The position numbers and the translations under genes were made by a program. The notes beneath the pieces are model-generated. The model searched no databases, was not told where the DNA came from, and was given only the letters and a program-made list of their open reading frames with translations. From NCBI GenBank assembly GCA_963716865.1, contig CAVQUF010000001.1:434001-498000 (forward strand): a DNA stretch of 64,000 bases, in the 5' to 3' direction. Positions 1-8,177 of the stretch are shown here, in pieces (position 1 is the stretch's first letter; each line of letters starts with the position of its first letter). Origin of the DNA: AC-32 sp963716865. Its GTDB lineage: Bacteria > Actinomycetota > Thermoleophilia > Gaiellales > Gaiellaceae.

Positions 1-163
1 GGTACGCCAGCCGGAAGATGCGCGAGCGCCCGTGGCTCGAGCCCCGCGCGTGGCCCGCCTCGAACTGCTCGTACACGACCACGTCGCGCCCCTCGCGAGC
101 GAGCGCCCAGCCCGTCGCGAGCCCGTTCACCCCGGCCCCGACGACGACGACATCCGCGTCCAC
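1..163 (-). CDS. FAD-dependent oxidoreductase, N-terminal fragment (runs off left edge)
   Basis: Only about 54 N-terminal codons are in the window. Reading leftward from a GTG at 163, the translation starts VDADVVVVGAGVNGLATGWA, a classic Rossmann dinucleotide-binding loop (GxGxxG) with an acidic/aromatic end of the second strand (VVVYEQF). It is followed by a GSSHGRSRIFR-like segment typical of the sarcosine oxidase / N-methyltryptophan oxidase (DAO) family. Such enzymes oxidise N-methyl amino acids or amines using FAD. The catalytic domain is outside the window, so the substrate is unknown. It is preceded by a tandem palindromic operator. Confidence 0.75.
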   Translation of the reverse strand, partial: MDADVVVVGAGVNGLATGWALAREGRDVVVYEQFEAGHARGSSHGRSRIFRLAY

Positions 164-188
164 GTGCCTATCGTGCCCCAGACGCTTA

Positions 189-235
189 GTAACAGTCTGT
201 TACAAGGGGTTCGGAGCCAAGTAACAGACTGTTAC
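189..235. promoter_or_regulatory. Two 15-bp palindromes, probable operator pair
   Basis: GTAACAGTCTGTTAC (189-203) and GTAACAGACTGTTAC (221-235) are each palindromic around one central base and are exact reverse complements of each other. Their centres are 32 bp apart, about three helical turns. They sit between the FAH-family gene and the oxidoreductase, immediately upstream of the latter. This looks like a double site for a dimeric repressor (TetR-like size); no such regulator is in the window. Confidence 0.7.
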
Positions 236-250
236 TCGGGATCGCCCCGG

Positions 251-1072
251 CTAGCGGTTGGGGCCGATCCGGTTGCGCAGGACGCCGATGCCCTCGACCT
301 CTAGCTCGACTTCGTCGCCGGGCTGCAACCACCGTTCGTCACCGTGCTCGAGGATGCAGCCCGTCCCGACGGTGCCCGAGCCGAGCACGTCGCCCGGGCG
401 CAGCTCGGTGTTGCGCGCCGCCTGCGCGACGATCGCCTCCCAGGAGTGGTACATGTCGCCGAGGTTTCCGCGCGAGCGTTCCTCTCCATTCACGCGCGCG
501 AGCATCTCCAGGCGAAGGTCGCCGAGCTCGTCCGGGGTGACCACGACCGGGCCGAGCGAGGTGGCGAAGTCCTTGCCCTTCGCCGGCCCGAGCCCGACCT
601 CCATCTCCTTCCGCTGCAGGTCACGCGCGGACCAGTCGTTCATGACCGTGAACCCGCCGATCGCGCCGTCGGCAGCCATCACCACGGCGACCTCCAGCTC
701 GTAGTCGAGCGCCTCCGAGCCCTCCGGGTACGGGATCTCCTCGTCGGGCCCGTAGATCGCGGCCGGGTTCGAGAAGTAGAAGACCGGGATCTCGTACCAC
801 TCCGCGGGCACCTCGCCGCGGCCGGTCACGGCCCGTGCGTTCTTCACGTGCCCCTCGAACGCGTAGAAGTCGCGCACCGAGGGCGGGCGGCGCACGGGCG
901 CGAGCAGCCGCACCTCTTCGAGCGGGTATTCCGCGTGCTCTCGTGCCTGACCGCCGCCCGTGAAGAACGACTCGAGCGTCTGCGCGGCGAGCTGGATCAC
1001 GCGGTCGCCTTCGATCCGCCCCGGCCAGCCGCGGATCTCGTGCGCCACGGGCGTGAACATGCAGAGCTTCAC
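251..1072 (-). CDS. Fumarylacetoacetate hydrolase (FAH) family protein
   Basis: A 273-aa protein with the FAH C-terminal fold. The acidic metal-binding cluster is seen in the DYELEVAVV segment (about residue 125), followed by FTVMNDWSARDLQ, KGKDFATSLGP and the late GSGTVGTG turn. Family members hydrolyse C-C bonds in beta-diketo acids or act as oxaloacetate tautomerases/decarboxylases, usually with Mg2+. Its ATG overlaps the end of the upstream CDF gene by 4 nt, so the two are cotranscribed. An HPPD gene lies 2 kb away in the same orientation, which makes a role in aromatic amino-acid breakdown possible but unproven. Confidence 0.88.
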   Translation of the reverse strand: MKLCMFTPVAHEIRGWPGRIEGDRVIQLAAQTLESFFTGGGQAREHAEYPLEEVRLLAPVRRPPSVRDFYAFEGHVKNARAVTGRGEVPAEWYEIPVFYFSNPAAIYGPDEEIPYPEGSEALDYELEVAVVMAADGAIGGFTVMNDWSARDLQRKEMEVGLGPAKGKDFATSLGPVVVTPDELGDLRLEMLARVNGEERSRGNLGDMYHSWEAIVAQAARNTELRPGDVLGSGTVGTGCILEHGDERWLQPGDEVELEVEGIGVLRNRIGPNR

Positions 1073-2427
1073 GGCTCTGTGTGGACGATGACATCCGCGA
1101 TCTCGGGAAGCTCGCGCCGGATCCGCTCCTCGATCTCGCTGGCTCGCACGTGCGCGTCGGCCAGCGAGGCGTGGGGGTCGAGCCCGACGGTCAGATAGGC
1201 GAGCAGACCGTCGTCGGTGCGGAGAAAGCGGAGCTCACGCGGTGCCGCCCCGGTCGCCTCGCGGACGATCCGCTCGACCACGGCCTGGTCGGCAACGGCA
1301 TCGTCGGCGCTGCGCCCTTCGCCCGCCTCCTTGAGCGGCTCGAGGTGCGTCCGCACCGCGCTCACTTCCGCGACCGACTCCACGATCGCCCGCTCGACCT
1401 CGCTCGCCACCTCGTGCGCCTCTTCGAGCGGCAGCTCGCCGGGGAGCTTGAGGTGGAGCGAGACCTCAGTGCGGGGACCGACTCGCACGATGGTCAGGTT
1501 GTGGATCTCGCGCACACGCGCGACCCGCTGCGCGGCAGCCAGCGCCCGCTCGCGGAGCGCCGCGTCGTCGACCCGCGGCTCGACGTGGACGACCACATCG
1601 CTCCGGGGCAGCGCGCGGTGCACCGCTTCTTCGACCGCGTCTGCGGCCGCGTGCCCCTGGCCGACCGCTGCCCCAGGAGGCACTCCGATCACCACGTCGG
1701 CGAACTGCTGACCCGCGGCCTGGCGCATCCGAAGGCGGCGCAGCTCGACCGGCGGCTCGACCGCCTCGATCGCCGCAACCGCGGCCGCCTCGGCCTCGCT
1801 CGGGACCCGGTCCATGAGCACGTCCACGTTCACACGCATCAGCCGGCCCGCGGCCAGCAGCACGAGCACCGCGACGAACAGCGCAGCCACCGAATCGGCC
1901 CAGAAGTAGCCCGCCGTCGCGGCCGCGAGCCCCAGCAGGACCGCGGTCGAGCCCGCGAGGTCGCTCGTGAAGTGAAGCGCGTTCGCCTGCAGCGCCGGGC
2001 TACCCGTGCGCCGCCCCGCCCGATAGGAGACGAGCGCCCTGCTCGCATCGATGACCATCACCGCGCCGACGATCACCAGTGCGTACCACTTCGGGTCGAC
2101 CTGGCCGGGCGCGTGGTCGGTCAGGCGCAGGATCGCGCGCCACCCGATCCAGAGGCTCGCGACGACGAGGAGCGCCGCCTCCGCGAGCGCGGCCAGGTGC
2201 TCCGCCTTGCCGTGCCCGTAGGCGTGACCGGGGTCGGCCGGCCGCCCGGCGACGCCGAGCGCGACGAAGGTCAGCAGCGCCGCGACGAGATCGGTGCCCG
2301 AGTGCACCGACTCCGAGAGCAGGCCGAGGCTGTGCGTCGCGAGGCCGGTCCCGAGCTTGAGCGCGATCAGCGCGCACGCCGCCAGGACGGAGATGAGCGC
2401 CGTTCGCCGCTGCGGGGTCATCGTCAC
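1069..2427 (-). CDS. Cation diffusion facilitator (CDF) metal exporter with three C-terminal domains
   Basis: A 452-aa protein, longer than the usual CDF of about 300 aa. The N-terminal half has about six membrane segments. Metal-site residues are visible in SESVHSGTD (about residue 38-46, HxxxD) and in HFTSDLAGS (about residue 152, HxxxD), with the HAYGHGKAEHLAAL loop typical of CDF transporters between them. After the membrane domain come three tandem segments of about 75-85 aa ending VVVHVEP, VRTHLEP and VIVHTEP; each looks like one ferredoxin-like CDF cytoplasmic domain. GTG 2427 or ATG 2421 may be the start. It probably exports a divalent metal. Confidence 0.9.
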   Translation of the reverse strand: MTMTPQRRTALISVLAACALIALKLGTGLATHSLGLLSESVHSGTDLVAALLTFVALGVAGRPADPGHAYGHGKAEHLAALAEAALLVVASLWIGWRAILRLTDHAPGQVDPKWYALVIVGAVMVIDASRALVSYRAGRRTGSPALQANALHFTSDLAGSTAVLLGLAAATAGYFWADSVAALFVAVLVLLAAGRLMRVNVDVLMDRVPSEAEAAAVAAIEAVEPPVELRRLRMRQAAGQQFADVVIGVPPGAAVGQGHAAADAVEEAVHRALPRSDVVVHVEPRVDDAALRERALAAAQRVARVREIHNLTIVRVGPRTEVSLHLKLPGELPLEEAHEVASEVERAIVESVAEVSAVRTHLEPLKEAGEGRSADDAVADQAVVERIVREATGAAPRELRFLRTDDGLLAYLTVGLDPHASLADAHVRASEIEERIRRELPEIADVIVHTEP

Positions 2428-2455
2428 GGCGCAAGGATCGCACGCAGCCAGGCGA

Positions 2456-2461
2456 TAGCCT
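2456..2461 (+). promoter_or_regulatory. -10 element TAGCCT, leaderless start
   Basis: TAGCCT ends 8 nt before the ATG at 2470, with no Shine-Dalgarno sequence in between. This is the spacing expected if transcription begins at or next to the start codon. Confidence 0.6.
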
Positions 2462-2469
2462 GGACGCCG

Positions 2470-2955
2470 ATGCGCTGGGACGAGTTCGCCGCCACGTGCC
2501 CGGAGCTTGCCGCCCTCGGCGAGGAGCGGCTACGCGCGCGTGAGCTCTCCCTGGTCGGAACCCTGCGCCGCAACGGCTGGCCGCGGATCAGCCCGGTCGA
2601 GCCGGACTTCGTCGACGGCGAGCTGATGCTCGGGATGATGTGGCGCTCGCCCAAGGCGCTCGACCTGCTGCGCGACCCGCGCTGCGTCGTGCACAGCGTC
2701 GTCTCCGACCGCATGGGCAGTGAGGGCGACTTCAAGCTCTACGGCCGCGCCCTGCAGGTCGATGACCCGGAGCCGCGGGCGCGCTACCGCGCAACGATCA
2801 AAGCGCGGATCGACTGGGAGCCGGCCGAGCCGGAGTACCACCTGTTCGCGATCGACATCGACTCCGCCGGGTTCGTCACGTTCGCCGAGGAGCGCTACGG
2901 CCTGGCGTGGAATCCGGACGGCGGCCTGCGCCGCTGGAAGATCCCGGACGACTAG
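2470..2955 (+). CDS. Pyridoxamine 5'-phosphate oxidase family (split-barrel flavin/F420) protein
   Basis: A 161-aa protein with the split beta-barrel pattern: an early SLVGTLRRNGWPRISPVEPDF strand pair, then a WRSPKALDLLRDPRCVVHSV helix-strand and a C-terminal FAIDIDSAGFVTF strand. Such proteins bind FMN, F420 or haem; the substrate cannot be told here. The start is the ATG behind the leaderless -10. It stands alone on the plus strand, diverges from the CDF gene and converges on HPPD; the two convergent stop codons share the palindrome CTAG at 2952-2955. Confidence 0.8.
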   Translation: MRWDEFAATCPELAALGEERLRARELSLVGTLRRNGWPRISPVEPDFVDGELMLGMMWRSPKALDLLRDPRCVVHSVVSDRMGSEGDFKLYGRALQVDDPEPRARYRATIKARIDWEPAEPEYHLFAIDIDSAGFVTFAEERYGLAWNPDGGLRRWKIPDD

Positions 2956-4052
2956 AGGTTTCCGCGCAGGGCCTGCTCGCGCTCGATCGACTCGAAGAGG
3001 GCCTTGAAGTTGCCCTCGCCGAACGTCGTCGCGCCGTGGCGCTCGATCACCTCGAAGAAGACCGTCGGCCGGTCCTGAGCGGTCTTGGTGAAGATCTGCA
3101 GCAGGTAGCCGTCCTCGTCGCGGTCGGCCAGGATCTTCAGCCGCTTCAGGTCGCCGTAGTCCTCGGAGATCTCCCCCACGCGGCTCTCGACCTCTTCGTA
3201 GTAGGCCTCCGGGGTGTCGAGGAACGGCACTCCGCGCTCCTTCAGCGCCTGGACGGTGCCGACGATGTCCTCGCTCTGCATCGCGATGTGCTGGACGCCC
3301 GGGCCGTGGTTGAACTCGAGGTACTCCTCGATCTGGCTCTTGCGCTTTCCCTCGGCCGGCTCGTTGATCGGGAACTTGATCTTGCCGCTCCCGTCCGCCA
3401 TCACCTTCGACATCAGCGCCGAGTACTCGGTCTGGATCTGGTCGTCGCCGAAGTGGACGATGTTCACCATCCCGAAGACCTGCTCGTAGAACCCGACCCA
3501 GTGGTTCATGCGCCCGAGCTCGACGTTGCCGACGACGTGGTCGAGGGCCTTGAGGCCGACCCCCGCGCTCGCCTGGCCGTTCTCGGCCGTCGAGCGGAAG
3601 CCCGGCAGGAACGGGCCCGCGTAGTCGCGGCGGTTGACGAACGTGTGGACCGTGTCGCCGTAGGTGCCGATCGACGAGAGCTCGACCCGGCCGAACTCGT
3701 CCTCGACCCAGTGCGGCTCGGCGATCCCGCGCGCGCCGCGCTGAACCGCCTGGCGGTAGGCCTCGTCCGCGCTCGGCACCTGGAGGGCGATCACCTTGGC
3801 GCCGTCCCCGTGGCGGGCGGCGAACTGCGTGATCTCGTGGTCGGCGCGCAGGCCGCTCGTCACGACCAGGTGGATCTCGCCCTGCTCGAGCACGTAGGAG
3901 GCCCGGTCGCGCACGCCCGTCTCCGGCCCCGAGTAGGCGGTCTGCGCGAAGCCGAACGCGTGCTCGTAGTAGTACGCCGCCTGCTTCGCGTTGCCGACCC
4001 ACAGCTCGACGTGATCCCAGCCGTCCAGCGGCATGAAGTCCTTCGAGCTCAC
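2952..4052 (-). CDS. hppD: 4-hydroxyphenylpyruvate dioxygenase
   Basis: Converts 4-hydroxyphenylpyruvate to homogentisate in tyrosine catabolism, using Fe(II) and O2 in the cytoplasm. Two VOC repeats are visible. The Fe ligands can be placed (from GTG 4052) at His172 (LDHVVGN), His255 (PGVQHIAM) and Glu334 (VFFEVIERHG). The length of 366 aa is normal. The GTG start overlaps the stop of the MFS gene as GTGA; the in-frame ATG at 4034, with AAGGA just upstream, is an alternative start. It is the last gene of an EamA-MFS-HPPD operon, so the transporters may handle related aromatic compounds (inference). Confidence 0.95.
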   Translation of the reverse strand: MSSKDFMPLDGWDHVELWVGNAKQAAYYYEHAFGFAQTAYSGPETGVRDRASYVLEQGEIHLVVTSGLRADHEITQFAARHGDGAKVIALQVPSADEAYRQAVQRGARGIAEPHWVEDEFGRVELSSIGTYGDTVHTFVNRRDYAGPFLPGFRSTAENGQASAGVGLKALDHVVGNVELGRMNHWVGFYEQVFGMVNIVHFGDDQIQTEYSALMSKVMADGSGKIKFPINEPAEGKRKSQIEEYLEFNHGPGVQHIAMQSEDIVGTVQALKERGVPFLDTPEAYYEEVESRVGEISEDYGDLKRLKILADRDEDGYLLQIFTKTAQDRPTVFFEVIERHGATTFGEGNFKALFESIEREQALRGNL

Positions 4053-5596
4053 GTCTCTGATCTTACTGCGGCCGTTTGCGAGGTCGCCTGCGGGGCAACC
4101 CCCTCGCCCACCGGAACGTCCTCGGCAAGCTCCTTCCGCAGCGGGACCTCCCGCACCCACAGGAGCGAGACCACGAACACGGCAGCACAGATGAAGGCGG
4201 CGGCGAGGAAGGCCGGCCGGATCGCGTTCGACAGCGCCACGCGTCCCGCGAACGGGAGTCGGTGGATGACGGCCCCGTCCACACTCGTGCCCGGCGGCAG
4301 GTTCTGGTTCACGATCACGCCCATGAGTGTCACGCCGAGCGTCGCGCCGATCGAGCGCGAGAACTGCGTCAGCGCGGTCGCCGAGCCCATCGACCGCCGC
4401 GTGACGGAGTTCTGAACCGACAGGACGAAGATCTGCATCATCATCCCGAGCCCGATCCCTGCGAGGACCATGTTCCGCGCCGCCTCGCGGTTGGTGGTGC
4501 CGACGCCCATCCTCCAGAGCAGCAGCTCGGCCACGCCGAGCAGGACCGGCCCGATGAGCGTGTTCGGCCGGTAGCGGCCGGTTCGCGAGACGATCTGGCC
4601 CGAGACGAAGCTCGTGATCACGGCGCCGAGCAGCAGCGGTGTCAACACGACTCCGGAGGAGGTGGCCGAGGTCCCGATCACGCCCTGCACGAACAGCGGC
4701 ACGAAGCTGATCGTCCCGAACATGGCCGCGCCGACGAGCGCCATGCACGCCACACTGGAAGCGATCGTCTGGTTCCGCAGCAGGTCGAAGGGCAGGATCG
4801 GCTCGGGGACGCGCCGCTCGACGAGCGCGAACACCGAGAGCACGACCACCGCTGCGAGCAGGGCGCCGATGACGTGCCCGCTGCTCCACGCGTACTGGCG
4901 CCCGCCCCAGACGAGCCCGAGCAGGAGCGCCGTCGTGCCGAACGCGAGGATTACCGCGCCGGCCCAGTCGATCGAGTGGTCGAGTCGCTGTCGCCGGCGC
5001 GGCATCGTGACCATGATCACCGCGAGCGCGACGCCGCCGACCGGGAGGTTGACGTAGAAGATCCAGCGCCAGCTGAGGTTGTCGACGATGAAGCCGCCGA
5101 TCAGCGGCCCGATGATCGACGCGGCCGCGAAGACGGAGCCGATCAGCCCCTGGTAGCGGCCGCGGTCGCGCGGTGGCACGATCATCCCGATCATCGCGAG
5201 CGTGAGCGGGAAGATCCCGCCCGCTCCCAGTCCCTGGACGGCGCGGAAGATCACCAGCTCCACCATCGACTGCGAGAGGCCGCAGAGCGCCGAGCCCAGG
5301 AGGAAGATCGAGATCGCGACGATAAAGAGCGGCTTGCGCCCGTAGACGTCGCCGAGCCGCCCGTAGAGGGGGACGGTCACGGTTGCGCCGAGCATGTACG
5401 CGGTGAAGACCCACGAGTACTGCGTGATCCCGCCGAGCTCGGAGACCACCCTGGGCAGCGCCGTGGCGACGATCGTCTGGTCGAGCGCCGCCAGCAGGAG
5501 CGCGACCATCAGCCCGGAGTAGATCGCGAGGATTCGGCCGATCGAGTAGCGGTAGCCCGGCGGCGTCCGGGCCAGTCGCTCTCGGATCGGGCTCAC
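4049..5596 (-). CDS. MFS drug/efflux transporter, DHA2 (14-TM, EmrB/QacA) type
   Basis: A 515-aa membrane protein. Motif D1 (LDQTIVATALPRV, about residue 38-50) and motif A (GRLGDVYGRKP, about residue 78-88) identify the proton-coupled DHA2 drug exporters. Length and hydrophobic periodicity fit 14 membrane helices. Its ATG overlaps the end of the EamA gene by 4 nt and its stop overlaps the HPPD GTG, so translation is coupled through the operon. The substrate is unknown. Confidence 0.92.
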   Translation of the reverse strand: MSPIRERLARTPPGYRYSIGRILAIYSGLMVALLLAALDQTIVATALPRVVSELGGITQYSWVFTAYMLGATVTVPLYGRLGDVYGRKPLFIVAISIFLLGSALCGLSQSMVELVIFRAVQGLGAGGIFPLTLAMIGMIVPPRDRGRYQGLIGSVFAAASIIGPLIGGFIVDNLSWRWIFYVNLPVGGVALAVIMVTMPRRRQRLDHSIDWAGAVILAFGTTALLLGLVWGGRQYAWSSGHVIGALLAAVVVLSVFALVERRVPEPILPFDLLRNQTIASSVACMALVGAAMFGTISFVPLFVQGVIGTSATSSGVVLTPLLLGAVITSFVSGQIVSRTGRYRPNTLIGPVLLGVAELLLWRMGVGTTNREAARNMVLAGIGLGMMMQIFVLSVQNSVTRRSMGSATALTQFSRSIGATLGVTLMGVIVNQNLPPGTSVDGAVIHRLPFAGRVALSNAIRPAFLAAAFICAAVFVVSLLWVREVPLRKELAEDVPVGEGVAPQATSQTAAVRSET

Positions 5597-6507
5597 TCCT
5601 GCACCGTACCGACGGCGGGGCCCACGTCCCGGGCTATCCGCGGGGAGCGCGAGAGCAGGATCCCGGCCGCGATCGCGAGGCCGCCCGCGACCTGCAGGCC
5701 CGAGAGTGGCTCGGAGAGGATCAGCACCGAGAAGACGGCGGCGAGGAAGGGCTGGAGGTTCGCGTAGACGGCCGCGCGCGACGGCCCGACCCGGCTGATT
5801 CCGCCGAACCAGAGCATGTTCGCGACGACGAGCGGCCCGATCACCGCGAACGCGTAGAGCAGCCAGATCGTCGTGCCGAGCGCGTAGTCCTGGGTCGCGA
5901 GCTGGTGCGAGCCGGCGATCAGGAGCGGGACGGTCCCCATCGCGAAGGCGACCGTGCTCACGCGCATGGTCGAGTAGCGGCGCAGGAGCGGCGAGACGCT
6001 GACCGTGTACCAGGCCCAGGTCGCCGAGGCCGTCAGTCCGAGCAGATCGCCCCAGAGCTGCGCCGAGACTCCTCCGCCCGAGCCGACCGCAACCAGGGCG
6101 GCGCCGGCGCAGGCGAGCACGGCCGCGGCCCAGAACCGCGAGCCGAGCCGCTCGATCCCGAGCGCGAAGGCGAAGATCCCGGTCATCACCGGCAGCGTCC
6201 CGAACAGCAGCGCGACGGTGGTCGCGGTCGTCAGCTTGATCGCGTACACGAACGCGAGCTGGTTGAGAAAGATCCCGACGGCCGCGGCGAGCCCGAGCAC
6301 GACGAGGTCGCGACGGGCGATCCTGAGCGATCCCTCGCGCGCGAGAGTGAGCGCGCCGAAGACGAGCGTCGCCCCGCCGAAGCGGAAGCAGCTGTACGCA
6401 ATCGGCTGGAAGCCGTGAGAGAGCACGTACTTCGTGACCGTGAAGTTGAGCGCCCAGAGCGTCACGGTCGCGAGCAGCAGCACGTCGGCAAGCTCCGGGC
6501 GTCGCAC
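5593..6507 (-). CDS. EamA/DMT-superfamily transporter
   Basis: About 304 aa with ten hydrophobic segments in two EamA repeats; metabolite exporters of the RhaT/YdcZ type have this shape. I place the start at GTG 6507 (RRPELADVLLLATVTLWALN), because a TAGGGT -10 ends 7 nt upstream of it. The ATG at 6540 would lie upstream of that promoter and overlap the divergent gene's ATG. First gene of the EamA-MFS-HPPD operon. Confidence 0.88.
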   Translation of the reverse strand: MRRPELADVLLLATVTLWALNFTVTKYVLSHGFQPIAYSCFRFGGATLVFGALTLAREGSLRIARRDLVVLGLAAAVGIFLNQLAFVYAIKLTTATTVALLFGTLPVMTGIFAFALGIERLGSRFWAAAVLACAGAALVAVGSGGGVSAQLWGDLLGLTASATWAWYTVSVSPLLRRYSTMRVSTVAFAMGTVPLLIAGSHQLATQDYALGTTIWLLYAFAVIGPLVVANMLWFGGISRVGPSRAAVYANLQPFLAAVFSVLILSEPLSGLQVAGGLAIAAGILLSRSPRIARDVGPAVGTVQE

Positions 6508-6514
6508 GTTTTCG

Positions 6515-6520
6515 ACCCTA
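6515..6520 (-). promoter_or_regulatory. -10 element TAGGGT for the EamA operon
   Basis: On the minus strand TAGGGT, then 7 nt, then GTG 6507. Together with the plus-strand TAGGCT at 6526 it forms a compact divergent promoter. The two hexamers overlap an inverted repeat CCTAC-CGA-GTAGG (6517-6529). Confidence 0.6.
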
Positions 6521-6525
6521 CCGAG

Positions 6526-6531
6526 TAGGCT
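6526..6531 (+). promoter_or_regulatory. -10 element TAGGCT, leaderless start
   Basis: TAGGCT is followed by 7 nt and the ATG at 6539. Confidence 0.6.
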
Positions 6532-6538
6532 TGTGCGC

Positions 6539-6817
6539 ATGCGTGAGCCGACCCGGGACGACGTCGACGCGCTCGTCGGCCCCGCGACTCCACACTTCGC
6601 CTACCAGCTCCGCGCGCGCGTGCGGGAGCTCGTGGACGGGCTCCCGGAGGACCACGAGGTCCGCCGCTACGCGGAGGAGCAGATGGAGCTTCTCGACCGC
6701 CTCGGGCACGCCTCCTCCAAGGCCGAGGAGGGCCCGCGCGTCCCGCGCGAGGGACCCGGGTGGAAGGAGATCCCGAGCTCCGCGCCCGCGGACGAGCCGC
6801 TCCCGTCCCGGCAATGA
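6539..6817 (+). CDS. Small hypothetical protein
   Basis: A 92-aa protein, hydrophilic and rich in charged residues, with a predicted amphipathic helical core (ELVDGLPEDHEVRRYAEEQM) and a Pro-rich tail. I do not recognise the family. It begins leaderless, and its TGA overlaps the ATG of the SDR gene (ATGA), so the two are translated together. The real expression signals make it unlikely to be spurious. Confidence 0.7.
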   Translation: MREPTRDDVDALVGPATPHFAYQLRARVRELVDGLPEDHEVRRYAEEQMELLDRLGHASSKAEEGPRVPREGPGWKEIPSSAPADEPLPSRQ

Positions 6818-7551
6818 GCTTCGAAGGCGCCTCCGTGCTCGTCACGGGAGGCTCGCGGGGGATCGGCAAGGCGATCGCGCTCCGCTTCGCCGAGCTGGGC
6901 GCCAAACGGGTGGCGATCGGCTACCTCCGCAATGACCGCGCGGCCGAGGAGGCGGCCGAAGAGCTGCGCGCGGCCGGCGCCGAGCCGCTCCTCCTGCGGG
7001 GCAACGTCGCCTCCGAGCGAGTCGCCGGGGAGGCTGCGGAGCTCGGCCCGTTCGACCACGTCGTCCACAACGCGGCGACGGGCGTGATCAGGCCCGCGCT
7101 CGAGACAGAGGACAAGCACTGGGACTGGACGATGTCGGCGAACGCGCGGGCGCTGCTCGCGCTCGCCCGGGCGCTGGCGCCGTCGATGCGCGAGGGGTCG
7201 TCGTTCGTGGGGATCTCGAGCCTCGGCTCGACGCGGGTGCTCGAGAACTACGTGCTCGTCGGCGTCTCGAAGGCGGCGCTCGAGGCGGTCGTGCGCTACC
7301 TCGCCGTCGAGCTCGCCCCGCGCGGGATCCGCGTCAACGCGGTCTCGGGTGGAGTCGTCGAAACCGATGCGCTCGACCACTTCCCGAACCGCGAGCAGAT
7401 GATCTCCGAGAGCCTCGAGCGGACGCCGGCCGGACGGCTGGTCGAGCCGGGCGACATCGCGGACGCCGTCTGCTTCCTCTGCTCGGACGCCGCCGAGATG
7501 GTGCGCGGGCAGACCCTTGTCGTGGACGGCGGCTTCTCGCTCCTGGCCTGA
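6814..7551 (+). CDS. SDR-family oxidoreductase, FabL-like enoyl-ACP reductase type
   Basis: A 245-aa protein. The NAD(P) motif TGGSRGIGKA is at residue 11-20, the structural NAAT-like motif reads HNAAT near 90, the catalytic Ser is in GISSLGS and the pair Y-x6-K lies in YVLVGVSK. The six-residue Tyr-Lys spacing is that of FabI/FabL enoyl reductases rather than the YxxxK of ordinary SDRs. Its end VRGQTLVVDGGFSLLA is the standard SDR C-terminus. It is coupled to the small upstream gene and overlaps the next gene by 1 nt (TGATG). Likely NADPH-dependent; substrate unproven. Confidence 0.88.
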   Translation: MSFEGASVLVTGGSRGIGKAIALRFAELGAKRVAIGYLRNDRAAEEAAEELRAAGAEPLLLRGNVASERVAGEAAELGPFDHVVHNAATGVIRPALETEDKHWDWTMSANARALLALARALAPSMREGSSFVGISSLGSTRVLENYVLVGVSKAALEAVVRYLAVELAPRGIRVNAVSGGVVETDALDHFPNREQMISESLERTPAGRLVEPGDIADAVCFLCSDAAEMVRGQTLVVDGGFSLLA

Positions 7552-8177
7552 TGGAACCGACGAAGGGAAATCTCCGGGCCTGGGAGGACGCGCACCGCAG
7601 CCTGCGCCGGCGGGGCGGGCAGCGCGGCCTGCCGAAGCCCGTGCGGGAGCGGCTGCCCGTGCTCGAGGGCCGCCACGTCCTCCATCTCGGCTCCGGTGCC
7701 GGCCGCGAGACGGCCGCGCTGATCGGCCTCGGCGCGCTCGTCACCGGCGTGGACGCCTCCGAGGAGACCGTCCGCAAGGCGCGCAAGCTGCACCCGGACG
7801 CCGCACTCGTCGTGGCCGACGTCCAGGAGCTGCCGGTCGAGCTGCGGCGCGGGCGCTTCGACGTCGTCTACTCGTCCTGGGGGACGCTCGCGCTCGTCAC
7901 CGAGCTGAAGCACTGGGCGGGGGGCATTGCCTCGGCGCTGCGATCGGGCGGCATCCTGCTCGCCTACGACGAGCACCCGGTCGCCGCCTGCCTCGACCAG
8001 ATGCTCCACTGGCACGAGAGCTACTTCAACACGTGGCCGGTCGGCGCGGTCGTGGAGGCCCTGCTCGACGCGGGGCTCGGGCTCGAGCGGCTCGAGGAGC
8101 TGCCGGACCCGAACCGCTGGGGCCGCCGCGAGCTGCGGGTGCCGGGCGACCTGGTCGTGATCGCCCGCAAACCCTAG
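7551..8177 (+). CDS. Class I SAM-dependent methyltransferase
   Basis: A 208-aa protein. Motif I is HVLHLGSGAGRETAAL (about residue 43), the acidic end of strand 2 is GVDASEE, and a motif-IV-like YSSWGTLAL segment follows. This is the Methyltransf_25/11 fold; the substrate cannot be inferred. Third gene of the 6539-8177 operon. It converges on proline dehydrogenase; the two stop codons share CTAG at 8174-8177. Confidence 0.85.
   Translation: MEPTKGNLRAWEDAHRSLRRRGGQRGLPKPVRERLPVLEGRHVLHLGSGAGRETAALIGLGALVTGVDASEETVRKARKLHPDAALVVADVQELPVELRRGRFDVVYSSWGTLALVTELKHWAGGIASALRSGGILLAYDEHPVAACLDQMLHWHESYFNTWPVGAVVEALLDAGLGLERLEELPDPNRWGRRELRVPGDLVVIARKP

Noticed and set aside
4053..5414. Upstream extension of the HPPD frame on the minus strand
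   Set aside because: The extension overlaps the MFS gene in another frame and is Arg-rich noise; HPPD similarity begins at the GTG/ATG near 4052/4034.
4076..5767. 563-codon open frame on the plus strand
   Set aside because: Shadow of the MFS transporter; translation is rich in Arg, Asp and His without domain structure.
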